In this document: positions 23,787-37,404 of the stretch, piece after piece
How the letters are laid out: each line of letters opens with the position of its first letter
How positions within the stretch are numbered: the first letter of the stretch is position 1
Assembly: GCA_016758965.1 (NCBI GenBank)
Contig: JAEPRB010000176.1
Coordinates: 1-64,000 of the forward strand
Length of the DNA stretch: 64,000 bases
Direction of reading: 5' to 3'
DNA from: Circinella minor
Taxonomy: Eukaryota > Mucoromycota > Mucoromycetes > Mucorales > Lichtheimiaceae
Translations under genes and position numbers: made by a program
Notes under the pieces: model-generated
Told to the model about the DNA's origin: nothing
The model's input: the letters and a program-made list of their open reading frames with translations, nothing else
The model's database searches: none

Positions 23787-26131
23787 ATGGACTTGACAAC
23801 GATAACAAATCAACTTTCGGGTTATGTTAAAAATATTAATTTGAATAGTCAACAACAACAAAAAATTGGAGTTGTTACTGCTGCCACGCTCGTTTCTGCC
23901 TATGCCCTTTATAAACAATTTTCAAAGGTATTTAATGAAATTTTCGATTTTATGTTATACTCATTTGTATATATTTGTATTGACTTTTTTTTAATAATAA
24001 TATATATATATATATATTCATCCATCATTTAGGAAAAAGATTATGGTTGTCCAACAGTTCCTTATACTGATTCTGTAAAAGGATCAGAAGAAGAATATCG
24101 TAAGGACCCTCGTGCATTTGTTGAAAAATGGACAGAAAAATTAGGTCCCGTCTATCGAGTTCATATTTTTGGTCGGGTATGATTATTTTTCATTATTATA
24201 CTGAGGATTATGTAAAAATAAATCTGGTATAACAATAACATCGATGCTAAATATCATGTTATTCGTTATTTATATATTATTAGATGCATACCGTTGTTTC
24301 TGGTAAATATGCTCGTGAAGTATTTATGAACGATGATTTCAATTTCGTAACCGCTACATTAAAGGTATAAAATAATTCAATATATCAGAAAATGGTTTTT
24401 TTTTCTTTCCCATCAGATGATTTCTCTCGAACTTTTACATCCTATCCAGTTCAATATAATACATAATAGTAATCATAGAAAAATAATATTTATATAGAAA
24501 TTCGATGTATTCGCCCTTGCTGGTATCTTTGATAGCGATACAATGAATGAGGTTATTCGAAAAACGATCAACCAACATTTAAACCCGCAATTAAAGGAGT
24601 ATACACCTCGTGTAGTTAAAAATGTAAGTTTTTATATAACAAACAACGATAATTCATAACATTCGTTTACTTTATTTAGAACTAATTTTACTGTGTTCTT
24701 TCGATAATAATATAGCTTGCTATCGGTTTCAATGAAATATTAGGTGATGCTACTGGTAAGTGCATTATTTTTCATTCGTACGTTGTCTAATATCATCTTG
24801 GTGTGAAAAAAGAAAATTAACTTATAAAAAAAAATAGAACCCAAAGAAATTTATCACCTTTATCCTTTGCTTAATCGTATGGTGACGCGTGCCAGTGCAA
24901 CCATTTTTGTTGGTGAAGAATTATGTAAAGATGAAAGTATTCTTCAAGTTATGCAAGGCATTACAGCCAAGATTGGACAATATCATCCTCGAGTTAATCC
25001 AACTTGGTTAACTGGATTCCCTTCCTTGATGGGTATTTATTTCTGGTATATTGGTAAATTCTCAACTGAAATTAAGAATGTACGAAATACTTTAAAGAGT
25101 GCTCTTATTCCAGAAATCAAGAAACGCAAAGAAAATGCTGAAAAAGATCCAAATTGGCAAAGACCCGTAAGCATACGAAAATTTATATATTTTTTTTTTT
25201 GATGATTTGTTTACCTGATGAGAAGTATTCGATCTGACTATTAATAAATATGATTTATATATATATATATAGACTGACATGTTGCAACAACTTATTGATA
25301 GCGATCCTTCTACACCTCTTAATGATACATTTTATGAAAAAGTATTAAATTTCTTACTTCTTTTGGTCTTTGCTTCCATTCACACAACAACTGAAAATGG
25401 AATCATTGTCTTGTATCGTCTTCTTCAAAAACCCGAGATTTTTGATGATTTATTAAAAGAACAACAACAAGTACTTGCAGAAAATGGTCTTGATCCTCAA
25501 GGTCCCAGTGAAGATGTATTTACATGTGATGTACTCAAAAAGATGCCCAAGTTGGATAGTGTTGTTCGTGAATCATTGCGTCTTCGTAACCAATTTTATG
25601 AACTTCCTCACACAAATATTCGTAATCGTAATGTTGTCTTGAGTAATGGCGTGTCTATTCCACCAGGTACGTTATTCATATTATAAAAGAATCAATTTTT
25701 TTTTTTTTTGCTTGTAAAATGTATATACTAATAATACGTAATAATAATATATAGATATGGACGTTTTGATTAACGTTTGGCATAATCATCATGAAGGAGA
25801 AGAGACTGATTTGGGAGAATTCAAGCCTTTCCGTTATGTTGATACAAGATATCCAGCTAGTAAAGTTGCTGATAACTATTTAGTATTTGGTGAAGGAAAA
25901 CATGCCTGCCCGTAAGTACCTTACATATAAATACCCAAATTTTCAGTTGTAATACATATATTAATAATTTATTTTATTAGGGGTCGATGGCTTGCAATTC
26001 AAGAAATTAAAACTGTTGTTGCCATGATGGTTCGTGAATATAAATTAACCGCACCTGAAGGTGTAAATTATCCTATGACCGGAAGTGGATTACCGAGTGG
26101 CAAGGTTATCATTGAAAAGCGAACCATTTAA
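23787..26131 (+). CDS. Cytochrome P450 monooxygenase (P450-2)
   Basis: Nine exons: 23787-23927, 24033-24176, 24284-24364, 24498-24623, 24716-24755, 24838-25166, 25273-25666, 25755-25911 and 25981-26131, giving 520 residues. A hydrophobic segment near 27-43 (VVTAATLVSAYALYKQF) is the likely ER anchor. The I-helix reads SIHTTTE, ExxR is ESLR, the PERF-like segment is FKPFRY, and the haem loop is FGEGKHACPG with Cys470. It is a diverged duplicate of the P450 at 13556-15945: the haem loop and KDPRAFVEKWTEKLG are identical, and the other motifs match closely. It carries an intron after codon 47 that the other lacks, and lacks one the other has. It is divergent from the SDR gene. AATAAA at 26190 is a likely polyadenylation signal. 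The substrate is unknown. Confidence 0.94.
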
Positions 26132-26416
26132 ATAAAAACCCAACCTTTTTATTTTATTTATCTCTAATTTATTATGTATTTATATCAATAAAGATTCCTG
26201 TTTATTCAAAAGAAAATACCCTATATCATTCCTTCCCTCTTCTTAATTTAGGAAAAGTGCCACTCAAGTTACACAAAACTGCTTTGCTGCAACCATTGCT
26301 CCTACTTTTTCTACTCAGTTTTTGACACATGTAAAAATAACCGACCGTAAACTTTACAAGAATGTAATATTTTTATTATTATTCACTAAACCAAATTATA
26401 AACAATGAATAAATCC
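26132..26416. other. Convergent intergenic region
   Basis: The 3' ends of P450-2 (+) and the Yop1-like gene (-) meet here. AATAAA occurs at 26190. Nothing else is seen. Confidence 0.5.
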
Positions 26417-27206
26417 TTAATCCTTCTTTCCAATAAGATCAGAAGCTTTTTGTTTCAAATCATGTGCATGCTTGTCAATATCATTTTGTGCTTCCATAAG
26501 GAAGGGTCGAATAAATCGTCCATATACAAATTCTGCACCCTATTTTTTTTTTTTTTTTTTTTTTCAAAAATAAAAAAAAAGTAGTGTTAGGTTACGCGTT
26601 AGAATATTTACACTTCCCACGTCTCCAATATATATACACATAAACATGATATGTATAGGATAAATATAAATAAAAAAAAACTTACTCTGAATTGGGGTAA
26701 AGTCAACCATAAAACAAATACAGCTTTAAGTAAAAAGTAAAAGGGTACCCAGAACAACAACAAATCTGAAAAATATTCAATAATCTGCACAAATCCAATG
26801 ACTGTCCAATAAGTCAGCCACTGTTTATCATCAGCTGTTGATGGTGTTTCGATTGCCTTGAATGATGCATATGCTATATAAATATAAAAAAATACCCAGT
26901 TCCCCAATTAATAATCTAGTTTATGTTTGTTTTTATCACAGAATAAAAAAATAATCCATTTCTAACATTTTTACCTGGATATCCCCATGAAATAAAGTTG
27001 GTAAGAAGTTGACCAGCAATATTGAAAAAGATCATAATAGTGAAAAGACCTCCAGCACCCAATACAACATATGTTTTAGGAACACCTGTTAAACGTTCAA
27101 AGTCTTTACAATATTGAATTTGATCAAGCTGTTCATCTAATTGTGAAAGAGCTTTTTTACATTTAATTTGAATATTTTCAGCAGTATAAGGACTATCGGT
27201 TGTCAT
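26417..27206 (-). CDS. YOP1: ER membrane-shaping protein Yop1/DP1 (REEP5/6, TB2/HVA22 family)
   Basis: Three exons: 27206-26975, 26873-26686 and 26539-26417, giving 180 residues, the usual Yop1 length. Family members insert reticulon-like hairpins into the ER membrane and generate tubular ER. Visible hydrophobic segments are near residues 52-76 and in the region following DDKQWLTYWTVIGFVQIIEYF, followed by LPQFRGAEFVYGRFIRPF, a hallmark of the TB2/DP1/HVA22 family. GYPGAYASFKAIETP joins the two hairpins. The C-terminus is amphipathic (MEAQNDIDKHAHDLKQKASDL), as known for membrane curvature sensing. The ATG at 27206 was chosen because the frame upstream is a poly-Phe translation of a T/C tract. 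A housekeeping gene unrelated to the P450 group. Confidence 0.95.
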
Positions 27207-28445
27207 CTTTATGTACGTATATTTGAAAAAATAAATAAAAAAGAAAGAAAGAAAGGAGTAAGAGTTAAAAAAAAAAAAGAAGAGCGGAAGAAAAAGAAGG
27301 AGTAAAATTTGAAAGACCAATAACATACTTTTTTATTTATATATCAAATATGGTTATGTGTTGTTATTTGCATTATATTGGATAATGGACCCTAAAATAA
27401 TAACATCTTTCATTGCTTAATCCATTATTCGTTCTATTCGGAGCAACTTAAATACAAGTTTTTTTTTTTTACCATCATTAGAGAGTTTCACAAGAAAGCT
27501 CCGCAATAATACCTTTTATCCGAGCAAAAGAAAAGTAATTTGAGAAAGGGCTTGGCATTTAACATTTTGTATAGATATTTTCAAAAAGCCAGATATTGGT
27601 GGTAATGATTATTGCTATAGTTATATTTATATATATATATGTTCGGTCTTGTTCTTTATTTTATTACGTACGCCAAGTCTTTTTTATTTTTATTTTTGAT
27701 AATCTTGCTGTGCGTCTGTTCTTTTAGATAATTACTCATAAAGTTATTGTTAGTTGACTAGGTTAATAGTATAATATAATGTCGCTCTTCAACAAGACAC
27801 TGAAAAGCTTTTTATTTATACTACAACACTTCCTGGATAACCTGATAGAAAGAACTAGTAAATAGAGAGGAGTGCTTGTTGAAATAAAAGAGATAGATTG
27901 ATTTGTATTATATAAAGGATAATGTACGTATGTAGATCATTTTTTACTAAAAGGACCTTTAGTCCATAAAGAGATGATTGGGTGTTGTTGCTGATCTTTT
28001 CTTGTCTCGTAGAAATTAACCAACTAATTAATAAAGACTCCCTTTATAATCTTCCTTTTTTTTTTTAACCCGTGACAGTAAGTAAAACTCACAGACCAAT
28101 GATTTATATGTACGTGTGTTCATTTTCAAAGAAATAATGAATAAAATCACAAATAAAAATATGGGTCATAAGAAGAATAAGTTATATATATATATATATG
28201 AGAATCCTATTTATGCAAATGACTTAGCATTTATCATAAACTAACCAAATTTTTCTAGTGTGCAAATAAAAATAAATAGGTTTTTTTTTCTCTATTGTTA
28301 ATAATAATAAAGTATATATATGTATGTAATAAGTGATAATAATTTAATATGATTAATTTACAAGGAAAGCAAAATGTGTAAATATACTATATATTTTCTA
28401 TATCATGTATAATAAAAAGATCTTTTCCAGTTTGATATCCAAAGT
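27207..28445. other. Intergenic region, 1.2 kb
   Basis: The Yop1 promoter lies at the left and the 3' flank of ATP23 at the right. Two TA-rich microsatellites (27630-27641, 28182-28199) are present. No gene is supported. Confidence 0.5.
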
Positions 28446-29410
28446 TTAATAAATTTCATCGAATGGTCGAGTATCAGCAAAACAACTATCAAATACACTA
28501 GCAACAGCTCGTTCAGCTTCTTCTTTAGAATTACAATTTGGATTTTCCGTAACAGATAAAACTGCTCTTCGTTTAACACAAGCTTGGTGTTGTTTTGTAA
28601 ATGTATAAAATCCTCGTTGAATTTCACGTGACCAATTACAATCACCACTTAAACTTGCTGCTCGAACCTATTATATATATATATATATATTATCCCCTTA
28701 TGATTAATGTGTCAATTCTATCTAATCAATGTAAAATATATATATTCACCTCACTACATGCATGATGTCTTAAATTAAACCAATCCACTTTAAAACGTTG
28801 ATGATCATATAAATGAACCATTTCATGAACCATAGTATGTTCCTGGTGTGTTTTGGAATTCATTCTATTTTGACATAATAAAATACCATCTTCAGGTGAA
28901 AATCCACCAGAACGTGTAATATCACAAGGTGCACATAAAAAGTCATCTCTTTTAATTTCTCGACCAATCTTGCCAAGTTGTTCCACCATGAATCGAACGG
29001 AAGGACCTACATTTTTTTTTTTTTTTTTTTGGTTTCGTTTAAAAAAAAAAAAATTAAATAAACAAATATCATTGATGACGATTAGAAAATAAATTCACCC
29101 CCCCTCATTGTCCAAATATTATTTTTTTGTTTCCTTAACCTAATCCCTTTTTTCACTTTACTCTCTATTCAAAAAGTGAGATTTACATACTGTTTTTCAT
29201 TAAATTGTCACGCCAATTTTCACATTGACGACATTGATAGGATTCAAGTTCTTTGTCAAGATCTTTTCGGAATTGTGTTTGTTCTGCATCGGACATACCA
29301 AGACCTGTCATGTACTGAAGTGATTTACGCCACCGTTCAAATTTTTTCATGTCCTTTAATTCAGTAACATTTTCTGGTTGAGGTTGATTGGGTGTTGTAT
29401 TATCTGTCAT
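28446..29410 (-). CDS. ATP23: Mitochondrial inner membrane protease Atp23
   Basis: Three exons: 29410-29191, 29006-28750 and 28667-28446, giving 232 residues, close to the family length. Atp23 is a zinc metalloprotease of the intermembrane space that processes the Atp6 precursor and helps assemble the F0 sector of ATP synthase. The metal-binding motif HEMVH is at 134-138 inside MVHEMVHLYDHQRF. Many cysteines are conserved in position (CRQC near 60-63, CAPC near 98-101, and C118), matching the family's disulphide-dependent import by Mia40. The C-terminus has KRRAVLSV and VFDSCFADTRPFDEIY, typical of Atp23. Divergent from the gene at 30024. Confidence 0.96.
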
Positions 29411-30023
29411 GGACGGGTTTGGTTGCTATGTGTTAAATAATAATAATAAAAAAATTGGGGAAAATAAATTCAATAGCCTGCAGAAGAAAATCTTTCTCAG
29501 TCAAATTACCAAAACAGGAAACCCTTTTTATTTTTTATTTTTTATTTTATAGAAGCTTATTTTTCAGAAAAAGGCAACAAACAATAGAATCAATTATAAA
29601 ATATCTTTAATAAAGATATCTATTATCTTACCGGTATATATATATATACAGAACTAAAGGAATAAAAAAAGTAACTTGAAAGTATGAATTATAGTTCCTC
29701 TAACCTCTTCTAACATATCACATAATAATCAACCCACAATTGCTAAACAATGGACACTTTAATATGTTCTTCTAGTATCATTGTTCATGTAAATAATTCT
29801 TTTCAACTATGTTAAAAAAAACTCATATATACACTGACAACCTAATTGAATTCATTGTTTAGCTCGATAACTATAATACTTAATATAAAAACATTTTGTA
29901 ATTTTCTATTTTATCTTTCTTGTTTCTCATTTCTACTTATTCACAACATATACATTATATCTCATCATTTTATTATACACTTAGTTTTATACGTACACCA
30001 AAACAAAAACAAGTATAATTCCT
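29411..30023. promoter_or_regulatory. Divergent promoter region of ATP23 and the zinc-knuckle gene
   Basis: A 613-base AT-rich region between two divergently transcribed genes. A TA-rich stretch occurs at 29636-29650. No coding sequence is seen. Confidence 0.45.
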
Positions 30024-30905
30024 ATGAGTTACTCCTCATATACTGTATCCAATCAATCTTCGCTAGAAGAGGATATCACAAATCACACTACTGTTTTTGA
30101 ACCTTGGCGTTTTTCTGCTAATGATCAAACTTTATTATTTAATTTTAAAAAAAATATACAAACAGAAGACGAAGCGATATCTATACTCATCCAACACTAT
30201 GGTACAGAAAATATTCGTTTTGCTCGTCGAACTATTCCCAACAAAGTTCCTGTAGCTATTTGGAATCGTTATTACAGTAACAGGAACTCGATAAACGATT
30301 CTTATAAAGAGAATGATTTACTTATTGAAGTTCTTTTTCATCGAAAATCAATTCGACACGATGCTCTTTGTTTTGGTGTAAAACATAAAGATATTATTTA
30401 TTTACCGTGGACAACATGTTCTTTTGAACATACACATGCTTATGCAGTGACATTATATGGATTACCACCCACAACCGAAGCCAAGGCGAATTCTCTTGTT
30501 CAATCATTCTGTAAGGCTTTTATGTTCAAATTTGAAACAATGGAAAGGTTGCCACCCGTAGATCAAGGTATGGCCTATATACGACATGTTTGGCTTCATA
30601 AAGTATCCGATGTTTATTGTGGTAGTGCTACGGTTATTTTACATAATGTGGATGAACGTTTAGCTAAACCTATTCGAGAAATTGTGACATTTGATACACC
30701 TTATGATGGTGTACCAAGTTATCCTGATATTCGAACATTCATTCAACCTTGTTTTATGTATTGTAATCAATGCAGAACATTTAATATGCACAAAACAAAG
30801 GATTGTGTTATTTTTGATATCATAAATCTTCAAGGTAATACTCATGATTATAATGAACAACATTACAGGGAGCATGGTTTAAATCAAAAATTTCAACTTC
30901 CTTAA
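30024..30905 (+). CDS. LINE-ORF1-like zinc-knuckle protein, possibly domesticated
   Basis: A single intron-free frame of 293 residues. The middle (about 130-240) has the order ...AVTLYGLPP..., a helix, then ATVILHNVD, like the RRM-type domain in ORF1 proteins of fungal non-LTR retrotransposons. It ends in a knuckle-like motif with Cys247, Cys250, His256 and Cys261 (C-X2-C-X5-H-X4-C), one residue longer than the standard CCHC knuckle. RNA or nucleic-acid binding is inferred. The frame is intact, codon use matches neighbouring genes, and no reverse transcriptase follows. It may therefore be a domesticated or orphaned ORF1 rather than a live element. No poly(A) tail or target duplication is clear. 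The start is the ATG at 30024; a longer upstream start is absent. It could instead be a lineage-specific protein family. Confidence 0.6.
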   Translation: MSYSSYTVSNQSSLEEDITNHTTVFEPWRFSANDQTLLFNFKKNIQTEDEAISILIQHYGTENIRFARRTIPNKVPVAIWNRYYSNRNSINDSYKENDLLIEVLFHRKSIRHDALCFGVKHKDIIYLPWTTCSFEHTHAYAVTLYGLPPTTEAKANSLVQSFCKAFMFKFETMERLPPVDQGMAYIRHVWLHKVSDVYCGSATVILHNVDERLAKPIREIVTFDTPYDGVPSYPDIRTFIQPCFMYCNQCRTFNMHKTKDCVIFDIINLQGNTHDYNEQHYREHGLNQKFQLP

Positions 30906-31201
30906 TTAGGTTTCCGTCCTTCCGTTCCATGCAAATGAACCATTCTCTTGTATATCAATTTTTTAAAAAAAGAATATCTTACTGTATCCACACAAATTTA
31001 CTTCTTCAAACATACATCCTACTTTTCCATTATATATATTGTCCCATCTTTTCGTTATATAAATAAAAAACATAATTCCAATAATAAAAAAGACCAAAAA
31101 ATAAATTATTTAAAATAAAATCAAGTGAAAAAGAAAAACCAAATTTTATTTGTGAGTTACTGTTATTTTAAAACAACAGCGAAAGCAGTGATGCAACACA
31201 C
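30906..31201. other. Convergent intergenic region
   Basis: Short gap between the zinc-knuckle gene (+) and eL20 (-). AATAAAA occurs on the plus strand near 31061 and 31082. No gene. Confidence 0.5.
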
Positions 31202-32500
31202 TTAGTAAAAAGTGGTGGGTCTCTTGGCAATGAAGAGGGCACGATGGCTCTTCTCCTGGCGTTGGACACGGTGAGGCAAGGGGAAAGCGAGCTTGTTGTC
31301 CAAGAGTTGTCTGATGTATTGACGACGGACATCAGCAGACTTGACTTCAGCAACGCGGATAATTTGAACAGAGGAGAAACGAGCACGGTGACGAGCAGCC
31401 ATATCTTGGTCTATAAAATTATTACAAAAAAAAAAGAAAAAAACACATCAGTTATTATTCTCTTCCTTATATAAAAATAAATTATCTTCAATAAATAAAA
31501 AAGTACATACAGCATTGACCGACAGCTTCAACACGGGACATGCCACGGTATTCCTTGTACATGTTGTGGGTACCAGAACGAGAGTCATAACGGATCCAGA
31601 TACCGAAGTTCTTGATTTGTTCAGGACGCTTTTCGTGGATCTACAATTTCACAAACATATTAATTATCCAAACAGATTTAAAAAAAACCCAGCTATTCAT
31701 TCAATTCTAAATGAGTTTCCTCCCATTAACAAAAAAAGCCATCATTTTTTTTATATATACCTCGTTGATAGAAACGATTTCACCAGCAGCCTTCTTGACC
31801 TTGCGAAGCTTCTTCAAGAAGTACCAGAAACGGGACTTGGCGACAACTTCATTAGGAGCAAAAACGCGCATGCGGTACAACTTAGGTTGAAGCTCCTTGG
31901 CCGAAGGGAGCTTGCGACCAACCACCTAAAATAAATAGTTAAGTTTAGTTTTACATAATTTATGAGTTTTCTATTGTACCATTTATCTTCTCATTCACTG
32001 CATCACAATTCTTACCTGATATTCGTGGAACTATTGTTATAAGTAACAATAAAAAAAAACAATGCCAATTATAAATAAAAAATTAGAACAATTAGAATGA
32101 GTATACTATTTTTGGTATCAAACAAAATGAACTCCTTCTCCCCTTCATCCCCAGGTTTTCCATTTCCAATTCAAGAGTCAATGAAGTTCATTTCGTTCAA
32201 GTATGTCGTCTTGTTTCAAAAATCATGTATAGATTGATGGATTGAATTTATTGTTTGTGTATGTTGATTCATGTTGTTAAAAAAAGTTGATACAGATGGA
32301 TGGATGGATGGATGGACACCATAGAACATCGAGATCTCAAAAAAAAAATCGATGGGAAGGTTGTTTTTTTTTGTTTCGTTATTCATTTGGATTGACGTAT
32401 CGTTATTGTATCTAGATGAATCCATTGACTCTCGCATTGTTTGGAACCTTGAATGGAGTATATCTTTTACTATTTGCCCCATACTACTTACTCTTGCCAT
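31202..32500 (-). CDS. RPL20: Large-subunit ribosomal protein eL20 (L18a/L20)
   Basis: Five exons: 32500-32492, 32030-32016, 31925-31761, 31640-31511 and 31410-31202, giving 175 residues, the normal length. The first coding exon is only nine bases (MAR, then GTAAGT) and the second only fifteen (FHEYQ). Together they rebuild the family N-terminus MARFHEYQVVGRKLP. The rest ([30 protein letters not shown], then [22 protein letters not shown]) is diagnostic of eL20. Codon use is clearly richer in C and G at third positions than in neighbouring genes, as expected for a highly expressed gene. The first intron (461 bases) is long for this window. eL20 belongs to the 60S subunit. A GC-rich tandem motif lies just upstream. 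Confidence 0.96.
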
Positions 32501-33384
32501 CGTTATCAAAAAAAGAGGAGGAAATAACCTTTGGTGCTTCAACTGTTCACCTAAGGCAGGATTAATGTCCGGTCCGGTCCGCGCAGATTGGGCGGAATAT
32601 TAAAATATATCAATTTTATTTATTTCTTTAAGAGGGGGGCGTACCCAGTTACCATAAAAACTCACTTTGGTTATAAGTGAATAAACTTTTGATACTTTTT
32701 CAAAGTTGTATATCATAACTGTTCATCTTTTAGATTGTAATAATTTCAATTTTGTTAGTTGACTAATTAAGTTAAAAGTTAAAGCTAAGTTTGGGAATAA
32801 TAACGTATATCCTCGATTCGGAGTTGCATAAAATATTTTTCCCCATGTTGCTACTACAACAACATATCTTTAATTGTCATTGCGCGCGTAAATATAGAAA
32901 AAATAATTTATTTATTTATTTTTCTCTGGTAATTATATTGTAGCTGATATTATAGAATTATGTAATACTCTTTTCATTATAAATATGAGTCGTTTGTAGA
33001 ACTGAAAACGACTACAATGGGATTTCTATATTACTCAACAAAGTGGGGTTTCTTGAATAATAAGCATCCTATGAAACAATAGAAACTACTATCTTTGTTT
33101 ATAACTTTTATAGTGTATTCAATTTACTGTGGGTGATAAATCCATGGTATACATTTGTGAGTATGCAAGTATATATATGTATAAAAGTGAATAAATAAAA
33201 TTAGTGGCAATCCAAATCCTTTGCATGAATAATAAGTCACTTAAGCCACACGCACTTTTGGCAAATTACTATATATGGTTTTTTCAACCTTTAATTTTTT
33301 TTTTCTTTACCAAAGAGCTTTTTTTTTTATCGGAGAGAGACGTTGTCCATTACATTTATAATTTTATACACATAAAAAAAAAAC
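32501..33384. promoter_or_regulatory. Divergent promoter region of eL20 and RIX7
   Basis: An 884-base region between two divergently transcribed genes that both serve the large ribosomal subunit: eL20 (left) and the Rix7 AAA ATPase (right). Apart from the CGGAC motif it is AT-rich and holds no coding sequence. Confidence 0.5.
32567..32581 (-). promoter_or_regulatory. GC-rich tandem CGGAC motif in the eL20 promoter
   Basis: The minus strand reads CGGAC three times in tandem, about 70-80 bases before the eL20 ATG. TCCGCCC lies just upstream. This is a strong GC island in an AT-rich setting and a candidate ribosomal-protein gene promoter element or 5' UTR structure. The binding factor is unknown. 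Confidence 0.4.
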
Positions 33385-37097
<3,713 letters not shown>

Positions 37098-37404
37098 ATT
37101 ATATTATATTATTTGCTTAAATTTATAAAATTAAGCTTGTTAAGCATTTTTTACATTCTATCTTTTTTTATTATTGTTCTATTCTCCCCCTCTTCTAGCA
37201 TTATCTTTTTTTTTTGAGATATTTTATCATTATATTTGCATTATTACATATACTATATACTAATTAAAAAAAATTACATATAATACACTCATATGTTTTA
37301 AGGCTAAAAATATATTGTTATTATTATTCATTAATAATTAAATCATTATAGTAACATGGTATATAGTAGTCAATACTATACATGTATATATATATATATA
37401 TATA
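37098..37404. other. Convergent intergenic region
   Basis: 3' flanks of RIX7 (+) and the F-box gene (-). AT-rich, with a TA repeat near 37386-37404. Nothing else. Confidence 0.5.

Noticed and set aside
31244..31934. Plus-strand open frames over the eL20 gene.
   Set aside because: They are shadows of the minus-strand ribosomal protein exons.
32031..32491. Intronic C/D snoRNA in eL20 intron 1.
   Set aside because: No C box (RTGATGA) with a partner D box (CTGA) at suitable spacing on the minus strand.
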